DNA from: Pelorhabdus rhamnosifermentans
Lineage (GTDB): Bacteria > Bacillota > Negativicutes > UMGS1260
Length of the DNA: 64,000 bases
Reading direction: 5' to 3'
Assembly: GCF_018835585.1 (NCBI RefSeq)
Contig: NZ_JAHGVE010000021.1
Coordinates: forward strand, 1 to 64,000
The notes below the pieces were generated by a model, which worked only from the letters and a program-made list of their open reading frames with translations, ran no database searches and was not told the origin of the DNA. Below are positions 18,876 to 27,198 of the stretch, one piece after another; within the stretch, counting starts at the first letter, position 1; the number at the start of each line of letters is the position of its first letter. The position numbers were made by a program, and so were the translations under genes.

Positions 18876-19613
18876 GTGTTTCAAGATTCCTTTTTCACTA
18901 TACTGATTTAACAATTCACCAACCGTGACAATTTGATAGCCTTCAGCTTGAATGCGATCCAATAAAGTAGGTAAAGCATCCGCTGTCTGTGTAGGGGTAT
19001 CTGAGGCATGCAGTAAAATAATTGATCCAGGTTTCAGTCTGGACATGACACGATTAATAATCACATCTCGCCCAGGATTCTTCCAATCAAGTGAATCGAC
19101 ATTCCAAATAATCGTTTTATAGCCCAATTCATCGGTAACTTTCAATGATTGTGCGCTGTAATGACCATTAGGCGGGCGCAAGAGCGTCGGATCAACACCA
19201 GTCACTTCTTTAATCAGTCCATGTGCCTTTTGAATATCGTCTTTTACCCAATCTGCCGTCATATCACCGTAATTTTCATGACGATAGCCATGACTCCCTA
19301 CTTCATGTTTATCCTGCACGATCCGTTGGGCCATTTCAGGGTATTTTTTAGCCCAAGGACCCATAATGAAAAAAGTAGCGTGTATATTACGGCTTTTAAG
19401 CGTATCTAAAATTGAAGCTGTATATTTATTGCCCCAGGAATGATCAAAAGTAAGTGCTACCACCTTTTGATCCGTGCGTGTGCCCGCTATGGCAATGGGT
19501 CCGGAATTAATCAGATCAGCTACTTCAACATAGACTGTGCCAACCAAAAAAAGCCCAATTAAACTATAAAAAATATGTCGATGATGAAAGAAACGCCGCA
19601 AGTTAATGATCAT
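18873..19613 (-). CDS. Polysaccharide deacetylase (PdaB-like, sporulation-type)
   Basis: NodB-type carbohydrate esterase of 246 aa anchored by one N-terminal membrane segment (about residues 13-31). Catalytic motifs visible: TFDHSWGNKYT (motif 1, with His in place of the usual second Asp), HEVGSHGYRHENY (metal-binding His pair), and LRPPNGHYS. The TFDxSWGN form is that of B. subtilis PdaB/YbaN, which is needed to keep spores dormant. The domain would act outside the membrane on peptidoglycan. Start at ATG 19613 with AGAGGGGGAATAAT upstream. Its function as the true PdaB is inferred from this motif variant. Confidence 0.85.
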   Translation of the reverse strand: MIINLRRFFHHRHIFYSLIGLFLVGTVYVEVADLINSGPIAIAGTRTDQKVVALTFDHSWGNKYTASILDTLKSRNIHATFFIMGPWAKKYPEMAQRIVQDKHEVGSHGYRHENYGDMTADWVKDDIQKAHGLIKEVTGVDPTLLRPPNGHYSAQSLKVTDELGYKTIIWNVDSLDWKNPGRDVIINRVMSRLKPGSIILLHASDTPTQTADALPTLLDRIQAEGYQIVTVGELLNQYSEKGILKH

Positions 19614-19689
19614 ATTATTCCCCCTCTGCCTGTTGATACTATCTATGCATCAAACAAGCAGAGTATGCCTGAGAAAAAATCAATAGTTC

Positions 19690-19791
19690 CTAGCAACTCG
19701 TACTGTCATTGCCACAGCAGCAGAAGAACAGTAACAAAATAATAATAATAATGATCCAGTTGCCACCAAATCCACGACCACCAAATCCCAT
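19690..19791 (-). CDS. 33-aa Gly-rich membrane miniprotein (YjcZ-like)
   Basis: The minus strand encodes MGFGGRGFGGNWIIIIIILL followed by LFFCCCGNDSTSC: a Gly/Phe head, a run of six Ile as a membrane helix, then a CCC cluster. This is the pattern of YjcZ/YtgA-type sporulation miniproteins. AAAGGGAGGTTTTGATT precedes the ATG. The gene lies alone between pdaB and a divergent TetR gene. The function of the family is not known to me. Confidence 0.7.
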   Translation of the reverse strand: MGFGGRGFGGNWIIIIIILLLFFCCCGNDSTSC

Positions 19792-19914
19792 AATCAAAAC
19801 CTCCCTTTATCTTAAATGACTCTTGGAATGTGAAGCTACTGTAGTCTATGATGCAAAGAGACCGAATGTCTCTCTTTAACCATGATATTTTCGCAGCGAA
19901 TTTAAAATGGAATA

Positions 19915-19944
19915 TTGACAAACTAACATAGTTAGTTTTATAAT
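19915..19944 (+). promoter_or_regulatory. Promoter with TetR-type operator
   Basis: Near-perfect sigma-A promoter: TTGACA (19915-19920), 18-bp spacer, TATAAT (19939-19944). The spacer contains a 7-bp inverted repeat AACTAAC-ATA-GTTAGTT. An operator placed between -35 and -10 fits autorepression of the following TetR gene and control of the MFS gene. Confidence 0.75.
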
Positions 19945-19998
19945 TACTTTCATTAGTTCCCCGGGATTATTTTTACAACAAGTTCTTAGAGAAAGCCG

Positions 19999-20574
19999 GT
20001 GACATTTTTGCGTACACGCGTTAAATTAGACAGTCAGATCATCGTAGCAGCGGCAGCCGAAATTGCTGATTCAAATGGTTTAGATAAGGTTACGCTGACT
20101 GCCGTAGCGAATTATTTAGAAATTCGCAAGCCTTCATTATACAATCATATTAATGGATTACCTGAATTAAAGGGACAATTGGCTATTTTAGCTACAAATC
20201 AACTCCGCATCAAAATAAGTGATGCTGCGATTGGTAAAGCAAAACATGATGCCATTGTAGCCATAGCTGACGCCTACCGATTATTTGCGAGAGAACGTCC
20301 AGGTTTGTACAAAGCCATCGTCTCATCCCCGGATCGTAATAATCTAGATCTCAAGATTGCTATTCAAAAAATGATAGCAGTCATTTCAACAGTGCTAGAA
20401 CCATACAATTTGAATGCCGAAGACAAAACCCATGCCATTCGAAGCTTGCGCAGCTTAATGCATGGCTTTGCATCTTTGGAAGAAGCCGGGTGGTTTATTG
20501 CACCCATAGACCGAGAGGCGAGCTATCAAAGGTTAATCGATATTTTCATTCGTGGAATAGAGTCTTCTCAGTGA
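19999..20574 (+). CDS. TetR-family transcriptional regulator
   Basis: A 191-aa regulator with an N-terminal helix-turn-helix (about residues 13-56, TLTAVANYLEIRKPSLYNHI) and a helical ligand-binding C-terminal domain of the WHG/TetR_C type. It likely represses its own operon through the palindrome in the promoter 60 bp upstream. The start is GTG at 19999 with GAGAAAG upstream; a TTG at 20008 is possible too. It lies 58 bp upstream of an MFS drug-type exporter on the same strand, the usual arrangement for a ligand-induced efflux operon. The ligand is unknown. Confidence 0.88.
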   Translation: MTFLRTRVKLDSQIIVAAAAEIADSNGLDKVTLTAVANYLEIRKPSLYNHINGLPELKGQLAILATNQLRIKISDAAIGKAKHDAIVAIADAYRLFARERPGLYKAIVSSPDRNNLDLKIAIQKMIAVISTVLEPYNLNAEDKTHAIRSLRSLMHGFASLEEAGWFIAPIDREASYQRLIDIFIRGIESSQ

Positions 20575-20632
20575 CCTAAAAAGACTATTTCAATCTGAAC
20601 TAGCTACAAATTTAGAATACGAGGATATCATT

Positions 20633-21823
20633 ATGGAATTTTGGAAAAGAAATCTATTAGTGTGCTGGCTTGGCTGTTTTGCCACCGCTGCAGGTTTAAG
20701 CCAAATCGCTCCGGTTCTACCACTATATATTGAACATTTAGGCGTGCAAAATATTGAAGAAATCGAACAATTATCTGGATTTGCATTCGGCGTAACCTTT
20801 ATCATTATGGCAATTGCTTCCCCTATCTGGGGGCAAGCTGCAGATAGATATGGGCGAAAACCCATGCTACTTCGTGCCAGCTTAGGAATGGCTATTGTCA
20901 TAACTTGCATGGGCTTCGTACAGAACGTGTATCAGTTAGTTGGACTGCGGCTCGTACAAGGAGCCGTCTCAGGCTTTGTTTCCGCTGCCATCACTCTCAT
21001 TGCAACGCAAGCCCCCAAAGAACGCGCGGGCTGGGCATTAGGTACCCTTTCCACCGGAGCCGTTGGGGGCATGTTGCTTGGTCCGCTCATTGGGGGCTAT
21101 CTCGCTGAAACCTGGGGACTTCGTAGTGTCTTCTTTGGCACTGGCACATTATTACTGATCGCCTTCATGGCCTCTCTCCTATTTGTTCAAGAAGATTTCA
21201 AGCCCCCCACGAAAAGTGTGCTTTCTTTTCGCGAAGTTTGGAACCTGATACCTAACCCTGGAATCATGATCACGATGTTTGTGACTACATTTATCTTACA
21301 ACTGGCTTTATTGTCCATCGAACCCATCATCACAGTGTATATCACACAACTACACGTTACAAACCATGTTGCACTTATTTCCGGTCTGGTCTTTGCTGCT
21401 TCTGGATTTGCTAATATGCTTGCCGCCCCACAGCTAGGAAAAATCTCTGACAAAATTGGTCCTCAAAAAGTCATGTTAGCGGCCCTTATTGCTGCGGGAA
21501 TGTTATTCATCCCTCAAGCTTTTGTAACAACTCCCTGGCAACTAATGGCTCTTCGATTCTTATTAGGTATAGCCGCAGCGGGCTTGTTGCCTTCTATTAA
21601 CACTCTGATCATGCGTAATACCCCCACTGCCATTACAGGTCGTTGTTTTGGTTACAACCAATCCGCCCAATTTTTAGGTTCCTTTGGTGGCTCGTTGTTA
21701 GGCGGACAGACGGCGGCGACCTTTGGTATTCATTATGTATTTTTTGTGACTGGTGCCTTATTATTACTCAACGCGTTATGGGTTTATACAACAGTATGCA
21801 GGCAGGTATCCCGGCAGCATTGA
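20633..21823 (+). CDS. MFS multidrug-type efflux transporter (MdtG-like)
   Basis: Inner-membrane exporter of 396 aa with about 12 hydrophobic helices. The MFS motif A between helices 2 and 3 is clear (GQAADRYGRKPML) and is repeated in weaker form after helix 8 (LGKISDKIGPQKVM). The start FWKRNLLVCWLGCFATAAGL resembles the MdtG/YceE group of drug:H+ antiporters. It is co-transcribed with the TetR gene upstream and ends at a strong terminator. The substrate cannot be predicted. Confidence 0.87.
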   Translation: MEFWKRNLLVCWLGCFATAAGLSQIAPVLPLYIEHLGVQNIEEIEQLSGFAFGVTFIIMAIASPIWGQAADRYGRKPMLLRASLGMAIVITCMGFVQNVYQLVGLRLVQGAVSGFVSAAITLIATQAPKERAGWALGTLSTGAVGGMLLGPLIGGYLAETWGLRSVFFGTGTLLLIAFMASLLFVQEDFKPPTKSVLSFREVWNLIPNPGIMITMFVTTFILQLALLSIEPIITVYITQLHVTNHVALISGLVFAASGFANMLAAPQLGKISDKIGPQKVMLAALIAAGMLFIPQAFVTTPWQLMALRFLLGIAAAGLLPSINTLIMRNTPTAITGRCFGYNQSAQFLGSFGGSLLGGQTAATFGIHYVFFVTGALLLLNALWVYTTVCRQVSRQH

Positions 21824-21863
21824 ATGTAGTAAGACGGACAAAAAGCCACTGACCCAATACAAA

Positions 21864-21919
21864 AAAGAAAGAAGAGTCAACCTTGATAAATTCATATCAA
21901 AGTTGACTCTTCTTTCTTT
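21864..21919. terminator. Strong bidirectional terminator
   Basis: An 18-bp stem (AAAGAAAGAAGAGTCAAC and its complement) closes the TetR-MFS operon and can also serve the leftward gene. Confidence 0.85.
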
Positions 21920-21979
21920 CCGATAACTTCGATTTCTAGCTTTAATCCTCTTTGCCAACTTTACTATATAGAACCGGCG

Positions 21980-22657
21980 CTAGAAACCCATCATATTGCC
22001 CTTCGTCAAAGTCACCTTGTTTCTCGTTCCAGGACTATGAAGCATATGCCACGCTGTATACTGTTCGGCATACGGCTCAGCAGCCGACATGCCTTCAACA
22101 GGGATAACCACTTGATACCCCCGAAGAGCAGCACCAGTGGCCGTGTGGAGAACGGCACCGTTTGCAGCGGTACCCGTAATAATAACTGTTTTTATGCCGT
22201 GTTCATGCAGTATTTTGTTCAGATCAGTGTTGTAGAACTTATCAACACTTGCTTTCACAATAGGATCATTAGAATCCGGTACAAGCTCCGGAACAATATC
22301 CGATGGTTTTCCTGCCGATGTCAAACTATAGACAATAAATATGCCTCTTCCCCGTGCCACACTTAGCAACTGATTAATCTTAGAAATGGATGCTATAGTG
22401 CGAGGATTTTTGCATATAGCAGTTTGCATATCTAATATTAACAGCGCAGTTGTTTTTGCATCAACTGTAACAGATTTTAACTCAGGCACCTGCGGAGGAA
22501 CAATCGTTTTCCATTCATCCACAATTGTTTGATCACCAGTTGGCCCGACAGGCTCTTCTGAAGCAGGCTCTAACGACTTATTCGCACATCCCGTTAAAAA
22601 CATAGTGAACATCAGGCAAATAACAATAATCCGATAAGTTTTCAAATGATATTGCAT
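21980..22657 (-). CDS. Isochorismatase-fold lipoprotein lacking the catalytic Cys
   Basis: A lipoprotein signal (MFTMFLTGC, lipobox LTGC near residue 24) is followed by a linker and an isochorismatase/cysteine-hydrolase domain from about residue 68. The first catalytic Asp (ALLILDMQ) and the Lys (VDKFYNTDL) are present, but the segment normally reading GxxTNxCV reads GTAANGAVLHTA, with Ala in place of Cys. So it may have another activity or only bind ligand. Attachment at the membrane surface of an isochorismatase fold is unusual. 225 aa, ATG at 22657. It stands alone; no pathway context is visible. Confidence 0.78.
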   Translation of the reverse strand: MQYHLKTYRIIVICLMFTMFLTGCANKSLEPASEEPVGPTGDQTIVDEWKTIVPPQVPELKSVTVDAKTTALLILDMQTAICKNPRTIASISKINQLLSVARGRGIFIVYSLTSAGKPSDIVPELVPDSNDPIVKASVDKFYNTDLNKILHEHGIKTVIITGTAANGAVLHTATGAALRGYQVVIPVEGMSAAEPYAEQYTAWHMLHSPGTRNKVTLTKGNMMGF

Positions 22658-22829
22658 GATATCGGCTCCTTAACAGCACTGCTTTGCTCATTTTGTATTA
22701 TGCAAATAACTGTGCACCCTTATTCAATGAGTCAGTATAAAAGTAAAAGCCCGGGGAAACCTATATTAAAGCCTAAACAGCAAAAAAACTAGTGTTAACA
22801 TGACTAAAGCACAAAGGAGTGTGTAATCA

Positions 22830-22976
22830 TTGGACAATAATAAGGAAATACAAACTCAGACGACGCCAAATAATATCCCAAATTCACCCGTTCTCGATTC
22901 CGAAAGAAAAAAGCGCGAGAAAACACAACCTACCATTTACCCTGACGTAGAATATGTAAATCGTACTTTACCTTAA
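22830..22976 (+). CDS. 48-aa hydrophilic protein, TTG start
   Basis: A TTG-initiated frame (preceded by AAAGGAG, 10 bases) encodes MDNNKEIQTQTTPNNIPNSP and a basic KKREKT stretch, ending YPDVEYVNRTLP. It has no hydrophobic segment and is rich in Asn, Thr and Pro. It is followed within 25 bp by a good terminator, which supports expression. The family is not recognised; small soluble proteins of this type are common among spore-associated genes. Confidence 0.5.
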   Translation: MDNNKEIQTQTTPNNIPNSPVLDSERKKREKTQPTIYPDVEYVNRTLP

Positions 22977-22999
22977 AACGGATTTCGCGCGAAACAAGA

Positions 23000-23035
23000 A
23001 AACCGCTGACCTTAGTGTCAGCAGTTTTTTCTTTT
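23000..23035 (+). terminator. Terminator after the 48-aa gene
   Basis: Stem AAACCGCTGAC/GTCAGCAGTTT followed by TTTTCTTTT on the plus strand; it overlaps the stop of the convergent gene. Confidence 0.75.
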
Positions 23036-23573
23036 AGTGTGAGATTTTTGCTATATGTGGTAACCAGCCGTTATTGATTGCCAGTGTCATAAGTTTATAG
23101 TTCCAATCAAATGATATATCCAATATACGGCGATAAAGTTGCGCTACATCTGGTTGGTATGATTGATGCAAAGCAGTTAATACGGCTATTTGCGATGCTT
23201 TAGCCATACTGGCAATGGCCAATACAATTTCCCTATCACTGAGACGCGCATCTTCAGGAATATTCAAGGATTCATGTAGTTTTCTTCTTTCCATGTGAAA
23301 TTCAGGTAATTTAGTTTCATTTGATTTTAAATAGCTTTCTGCTTTCTCCATTAAAAACTCGGTTTGATTTTCCAGTGCGTCTTTAATAAGTGCCTTTAAT
23401 TCAGAGTCTTGTGCTTGGTTGTACATCACTTCCAGAATACCCATATTGATACGGCCTTGTCCAACAATGCCATACAGTACAGCACCTTCTATGTAGTTCA
23501 GTGGTTCTCTGTCAAACAGCATATGAAAAATAGTATTTGTACCTTCAGTAACTTTGTCCATCATCGTTGTCAT
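23034..23573 (-). CDS. DUF3231-like helical protein
   Basis: An all-helical 179-aa soluble protein. The second half (PEFHMERRKLHESLNIPEDA, SDREIVLAIASMAKASQIAV, then a WLPHI ending) matches my memory of the DUF3231 half-repeat, found in Bacillus and relatives and likened to ferritin-like/CotF spore proteins. Typical DUF3231 proteins carry two such repeats; this has one. The start at 23573 has GAAGGAGGTTTTCC upstream. The function is unknown. Confidence 0.6.
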   Translation of the reverse strand: MTTMMDKVTEGTNTIFHMLFDREPLNYIEGAVLYGIVGQGRINMGILEVMYNQAQDSELKALIKDALENQTEFLMEKAESYLKSNETKLPEFHMERRKLHESLNIPEDARLSDREIVLAIASMAKASQIAVLTALHQSYQPDVAQLYRRILDISFDWNYKLMTLAINNGWLPHIAKISH

Positions 23574-23997
23574 GGAAAACCTCCTTCGATCAATTAACTT
23601 CTTTTATAGATTAAACGGAATTAATAATTTTATCCTCATAACCATCAACGTAATTTTTTTGTTATTTACATCTAGTTGTATAAATTGAATGATTTTCCAA
23701 TGGATTTATACCCAACTGTTTTTAACATTATGTTAACTCAAAGCATATATTGTATCAAGACAGCAAAACTCACAACTTGATCCTCAAATGGCCAAGATTA
23801 GCCTCCAATCTTGGCCATTTGTTATACGTTCCCGCCCGCTTTGATGATTTAGTTGACATCACTTTTAGCACAGACAGGCGTAGATTATTTGAAATAATGG
23901 ACGTTTAGGTCAATTAAAAAATCCCTACCTGACAGCTGATAGATTAGGGATTATTTTATCTGATATTAATATGATATTTGACCCGACTTGCATGTTG
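23574..23997. other. Intergenic stretch with a perfect 14-bp hairpin
   Basis: No gene is seen. At 23786-23820 there is a perfect 14-bp stem (AAATGGCCAAGATT and its complement, loop of 7) with no clear T-run, between two leftward genes. At 23916-23955 an AATCCCTA/TAGGGATT hairpin with TTTTTAATT on the minus strand terminates the dodecin gene. Confidence 0.6.
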
Positions 23998-24162
23998 TTA
24001 CTGATGTACACTAAAAGCAATATGGACATTAGCTTTATATTCAGTAATGCTCCCATTATTAATCTTCGCAGTAAAATTAGAAACTTCAATCCCTGCATTG
24101 CTGACCGCTTCTTCCCAATTATGTGATGATGAACCTACGAGTTCAATAACTTTTGCAACCAT
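23998..24162 (-). CDS. Dodecin family flavin-binding protein
   Basis: The minus strand encodes a 54-aa protein starting MVAKVIELVGSSSHNWEEAV and containing NAGIEVSNFTAKINNGSITE, the dodecin pattern. Dodecins assemble as dodecameric shells that store or buffer flavins in the cytoplasm. At 54 aa it is shorter than the usual 65-70, missing the last strand region. AAAGGAGGTTTGATTT precedes the ATG. It is monocistronic with its own terminator. Confidence 0.82.
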   Translation of the reverse strand: MVAKVIELVGSSSHNWEEAVSNAGIEVSNFTAKINNGSITEYKANVHIAFSVHQ

Positions 24163-24305
24163 AAATCAAACCTCCTTTTAATAGAATATTTTTATCTTGA
24201 GCAAATTAAAGCTTCTTTATACACTATAAGCAAAGAGGCAAATAATTAAAAAAAGTCGTATTTGTATAAATCTATGGTAATCATTTCATTTCGAACTATA
24301 AATTT

Positions 24306-24317
24306 ACAATATTGTAT
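24306..24317. promoter_or_regulatory. Palindrome shared by the two TctC promoters
   Basis: TACAATATTGTA lies about 70 bp before the GTG of the first TctC-type gene. The same ACAATATTGTA recurs at about 32854-32864 before its paralogue, within a leader that is similar overall (GCAGGATT...GTAGTAT.TTGGAAGTTAGGAG). It is a candidate operator conserved with the duplication. Confidence 0.45.
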
Positions 24318-24385
24318 ATTTAATTACATAAAAATGCAGGATTATCCCAAAATTTGTAGTATATTGGAAGTTAGGAGATGATTTT

Positions 24386-25405
24386 GTGCGACAAAAATCG
24401 TTATTTGTATCCTGTTTATTACTAATTTCAATTATGATTGGAGGATGTGCAAATATGGAGAGTGAAAAAGTTATTACACCAAAGGTAGAGAAATATCCGA
24501 ATAGGCCAATTACTCTTATTGTTCCTTACAGCGCTGGTGGCGGCACTGATTTAGTAGCTAGAGCACTAGAAAAATCATTGACTTCCCATTTAGGTCAACC
24601 AATAATTATAGTGAACAAACCCGGCGGAGCAGGTACAATTGGCTGGAATGAGCTTACAAATGCCGCCCCTGATGGGTACACAATCGGTATTTCAACAAAT
24701 GAATTATTATTGAAGCCGCTTTATGACTCCACTAAAACTGATTATCCTACAGCTCTTGACCCGATAGCGCAAGTTGCAACTTCAACTAGCGTTTTAGCCA
24801 TACTATCTGATCAACCATGGCAAAATCTTAGCGATTTAATTCAATATGCGAAAGACCATCCTTATCAGTTAAAATTTGCTCATGGTGGAATTGGTTCCAA
24901 TACGCATATTACAGGTGAAATGTTTGGTAAAGCTGCTAATATCAACATTAGTCAAGTCCCCTTTAACGGGAACGGTGAAATTGTAGCCGCTTTACTTGGC
25001 AAACATGTTCAATTCATTATGACAAATCCTATGACTATTAAAGAGTATGTTAAAATTGGCACAATACGTGTATTAGCGGTTGCGAATAATCAGCGAATGA
25101 CTGATCCCCTCTTCGCAAATGTACCTACATTCAAAGAACAGGGTCTAAATGTAACTTTTAGTAATTGGTATGGACTAGCACTTCCTAAAGAAACGCCTAA
25201 CAATATAAAATTAAAACTGGCAGAGGAATTAAAAACGATTCTTACTGAACCTGAAACTATAAATAGCATGGAAAAATTAGGTCTTGAACCTAAATATTTA
25301 AACTCTGAAGACTCGGCAAATCGTTGGCTAACAGATCGTGTAAAATTGTCTAACATAATACAAGAAACAGGCATTTTAGACTTAATCAAATCTCAAAGAC
25401 AATAG
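24386..25405 (+). CDS. TctC/Bug-type solute-binding lipoprotein (copy 1)
   Basis: Tripartite tricarboxylate transporter family binding protein of 339 aa. The signal peptide ends in IMIGGC, a lipobox (Cys near residue 21), so the protein is a membrane-anchored extracytoplasmic lipoprotein. YPNRPITLIVPYSAGGGTDL and VNKPGGAGTIGWNEL are the usual Bug ligand-site segments. No TctA or TctB membrane genes are near, so it is an orphan that may serve a distant transporter or act as a sensor. GTG start with TTAGGAGATGATTTT. A paralogue lies at 32934-33956 and a broken third copy at 28.3-28.6 kb. Confidence 0.9.
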   Translation: MRQKSLFVSCLLLISIMIGGCANMESEKVITPKVEKYPNRPITLIVPYSAGGGTDLVARALEKSLTSHLGQPIIIVNKPGGAGTIGWNELTNAAPDGYTIGISTNELLLKPLYDSTKTDYPTALDPIAQVATSTSVLAILSDQPWQNLSDLIQYAKDHPYQLKFAHGGIGSNTHITGEMFGKAANINISQVPFNGNGEIVAALLGKHVQFIMTNPMTIKEYVKIGTIRVLAVANNQRMTDPLFANVPTFKEQGLNVTFSNWYGLALPKETPNNIKLKLAEELKTILTEPETINSMEKLGLEPKYLNSEDSANRWLTDRVKLSNIIQETGILDLIKSQRQ

Positions 25406-25425
25406 ACAAACTAGCGGAAACCACA

Positions 25426-25455
25426 CAGCCCCACTCAATTGAGTGAGGCTTTTAT
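25426..25455 (+). terminator. Terminator of TctC copy 1
   Basis: GCCCCACTCAATTGAGTGAGGC hairpin followed by TTTTATT. A near copy of this hairpin occurs after TctC copy 2. Confidence 0.7.
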
Positions 25456-25460
25456 TAATC

Positions 25461-25569
25461 ACCAGTTGGCATTAAAATTTTATTTTATAAGCGGCATAAC
25501 TTCAAAGCTGATAATTTTATCGAAGGACAGATACTCTGTACTTCCGTCCACCCCATCGGTAAATTCATA
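25461..25569 (-). pseudogene. 3' fragment of a fibronectin-III/tail protein gene
   Basis: The minus strand encodes EFTDGVDGSTEYLSFDKIIS and ends FEVMPLIK, nearly identical to the last 28 residues of the protein at 36976-38097, including the shared 3' flank. The rest of the gene is missing and the sequence switches at about 25569 into a sigma-factor fragment, leaving a deletion scar of a second copy of the 37-38.4 kb locus. Confidence 0.8.
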
Positions 25570-25663
25570 TTGACAACTCGCTCAATACCTTACAAAATCT
25601 CTGGGGTAATAGCTTTCGTTCAACTACTTCGACTACATCGATATGATCCGGTTATGTAATAAA
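25570..25663 (-). pseudogene. Sigma-like factor fragment (duplicate)
   Basis: The minus strand encodes PDHIDVVEVVERKLLPQRFC then KVLSELSI, matching the region of the sigma-factor remnant at about 38330-38420. It is joined directly to the end of the tail-protein fragment, so the roughly 1.3 kb between them in the other copy has been lost here. Confidence 0.75.
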
Positions 25664-25718
25664 AGAGCCTTTCGGTTCTGGCATAATTCTTGACATATTT
25701 TACACGACTTTGGCATCC

Positions 25719-25745
25719 ATAAGAAAAGCGCCCCGAAAGACGCTT
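25719..25745 (-). terminator. Terminator of the DsrE-like gene
   Basis: AGCGTC-TTTCG-GGGCGCT hairpin followed by TTTTCTTAT on the minus strand. Confidence 0.65.
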
Positions 25746-25764
25746 AGTTATAATTTCTTTAAGA

Positions 25765-26127
25765 TTATACGGAAAGTACATTCTTACCCGACTTGAATAG
25801 CTCGGTAAGCGGAATCCCCATAGGCCTTACATCAATTCCTAGATTTTTTAAAATTTCTACTACACCGTACATCTGCGCGCAGGCTATACAAGCAGTAACA
25901 TGAACTCCAGCATCTATCATTTGACAAACCCGCCCCTGTATTTCATCATCAGTAGCCAGAAGTTTTGCCGAGGGGCCCCATACAATCAACGTTACTTCAT
26001 CCCACCATCCCTTGGTCTTAGAATTAAACGCATACATAAACGCCATACTCAAAGCAACTTCCTTGTCTCCACTCTTCCATAGAATATAAATTTCATTATT
26101 TCCCGGTTGTGCAATGCTATCATCCAT
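25765..26127 (-). CDS. DsrE/DsrF-like family protein
   Basis: A 120-aa cytoplasmic protein with the DsrE fold pattern: EIYILWKSGDKEVALSMAFM, VTLIVWGPSAKLLA, and a Cys pair in ITACIACAQMYG-like context (VTACIACAQMYG). These Cys residues occupy the sulfur-carrying loop position of the family, so a redox or persulfide role is possible. The start at ATG 26127 has GGAGGTAATATC upstream; a longer frame to 26229 lacks one. It is flanked by mobile-element debris and may itself be passenger cargo. Confidence 0.75.
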   Translation of the reverse strand: MDDSIAQPGNNEIYILWKSGDKEVALSMAFMYAFNSKTKGWWDEVTLIVWGPSAKLLATDDEIQGRVCQMIDAGVHVTACIACAQMYGVVEILKNLGIDVRPMGIPLTELFKSGKNVLSV

Positions 26128-26229
26128 GATATTACCTCCATGTATGTGAAAAGATAGTGCTTTTTCTATTCTTCCAACAGACTTCGTCAAAGGAAATGAT
26201 TTTCCTGCAAATATAAAAAGGCCACTCAT

Positions 26230-26567
26230 CTGAGCAGCCTGTAATCTTATTGGCGGCAGTTCATGGCAACCACCGCCCGAACAAAAAGAAAATCAGTTAG
26301 TCCTCGTGTGAGTGGCTATCGCTGTAATGTATTAAAAAAGGGAACTGTAATAACCATTTTTCTTTAAAAATGTCTTGAAATAAGTTCCACTACTACATAA
26401 ACAGTGCCTAAGACATATTACAATCCGACCAATAATACTAAGAATTTTAAACTGCAAACTTCCAAAACTCCTACATCCATTCGTGAAATTGACGTGGACG
26501 ATGTTATCATTAAAGATGAAATGTAGAAAAACGTACATAGGCGACTCGCTTGAGCCGCCTTTTGTTC
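26230..26567. other. Gene-free stretch with a plus-strand coding remnant
   Basis: No intact gene is seen. On the plus strand about 26407-26526 reads YYNPTNNTKNFKLQTSKTPT then SIREIDVDDVIIKDEM and stop, which looks like the decayed C-terminus of a protein cut off upstream by stops. I cannot assign it. A leftward frame over the same bases looks like its shadow. Confidence 0.35.
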
Positions 26568-27149
26568 TTATTCGTAATATTCATTCCCATCAAATGTCTG
26601 CCCATTAACATTAAGACTGTCCGTAAACTGCCACATTCTAGCGCACGGAAAATCATTGCAATTGCCCCATTGTGCATTCCAGTACGGTACATAATCAGCT
26701 AACTGTGCGATATCAATTACACCGGTCAGCCATGAATAGGAAGCATAAATCCCGACATACTGATATCCTGCTTCGTTCAGCATGCAAATAAAAGCTGAGC
26801 ACATATCCGTGATAGTTTGATTTTCTGGCATTCCATGACGTTCCTTGTACCCGTCTGCATCCTCCATGTCAAACCAAATACCCAATTCAGGATTTATACA
26901 ATTACTTTGCAAAACTTCTTGCACAAATTGCGCTTCTGCTTTAGCAGCTTCTACATCAAGCGCATAGCTGTAATAGTACACGCCGGTCTTTAAACCAGCC
27001 TCTAATGCTCCGTTTACATTATCTACAAATTTTTCGTCAAGATGACGATTGCCATAACCAAGACGGATTATAACAAATTCATATCCAGCACCGATTACGG
27101 ATTGCCAATCTACTACGCCATTGTGATAACTTACATCAATACCTTTCAT
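26568..27149 (-). CDS. Glycoside hydrolase family 25 endolysin
   Basis: A 193-aa muramidase of the phage lysozyme (Chalaropsis) type that cuts peptidoglycan. The start MKGIDVSYHNGVVDWQSV carries the first catalytic Asp; the catalytic DxE pair is in WFDMEDADGY near residue 95; the barrel ends with the RMWQFTDS motif and DGNEYYE. There is no signal peptide or cell-wall repeat, so release would need a holin. Two small membrane proteins and a DUF1003 gene lie directly upstream, forming a phage-like lysis cassette. The length is that of a complete single-domain enzyme. Confidence 0.92.
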   Translation of the reverse strand: MKGIDVSYHNGVVDWQSVIGAGYEFVIIRLGYGNRHLDEKFVDNVNGALEAGLKTGVYYYSYALDVEAAKAEAQFVQEVLQSNCINPELGIWFDMEDADGYKERHGMPENQTITDMCSAFICMLNEAGYQYVGIYASYSWLTGVIDIAQLADYVPYWNAQWGNCNDFPCARMWQFTDSLNVNGQTFDGNEYYE

Positions 27150-27198
27150 TTCATATCCCCCCTTATAATTTTTCCTGTTTGCTCAGAAATTGGCTTTC

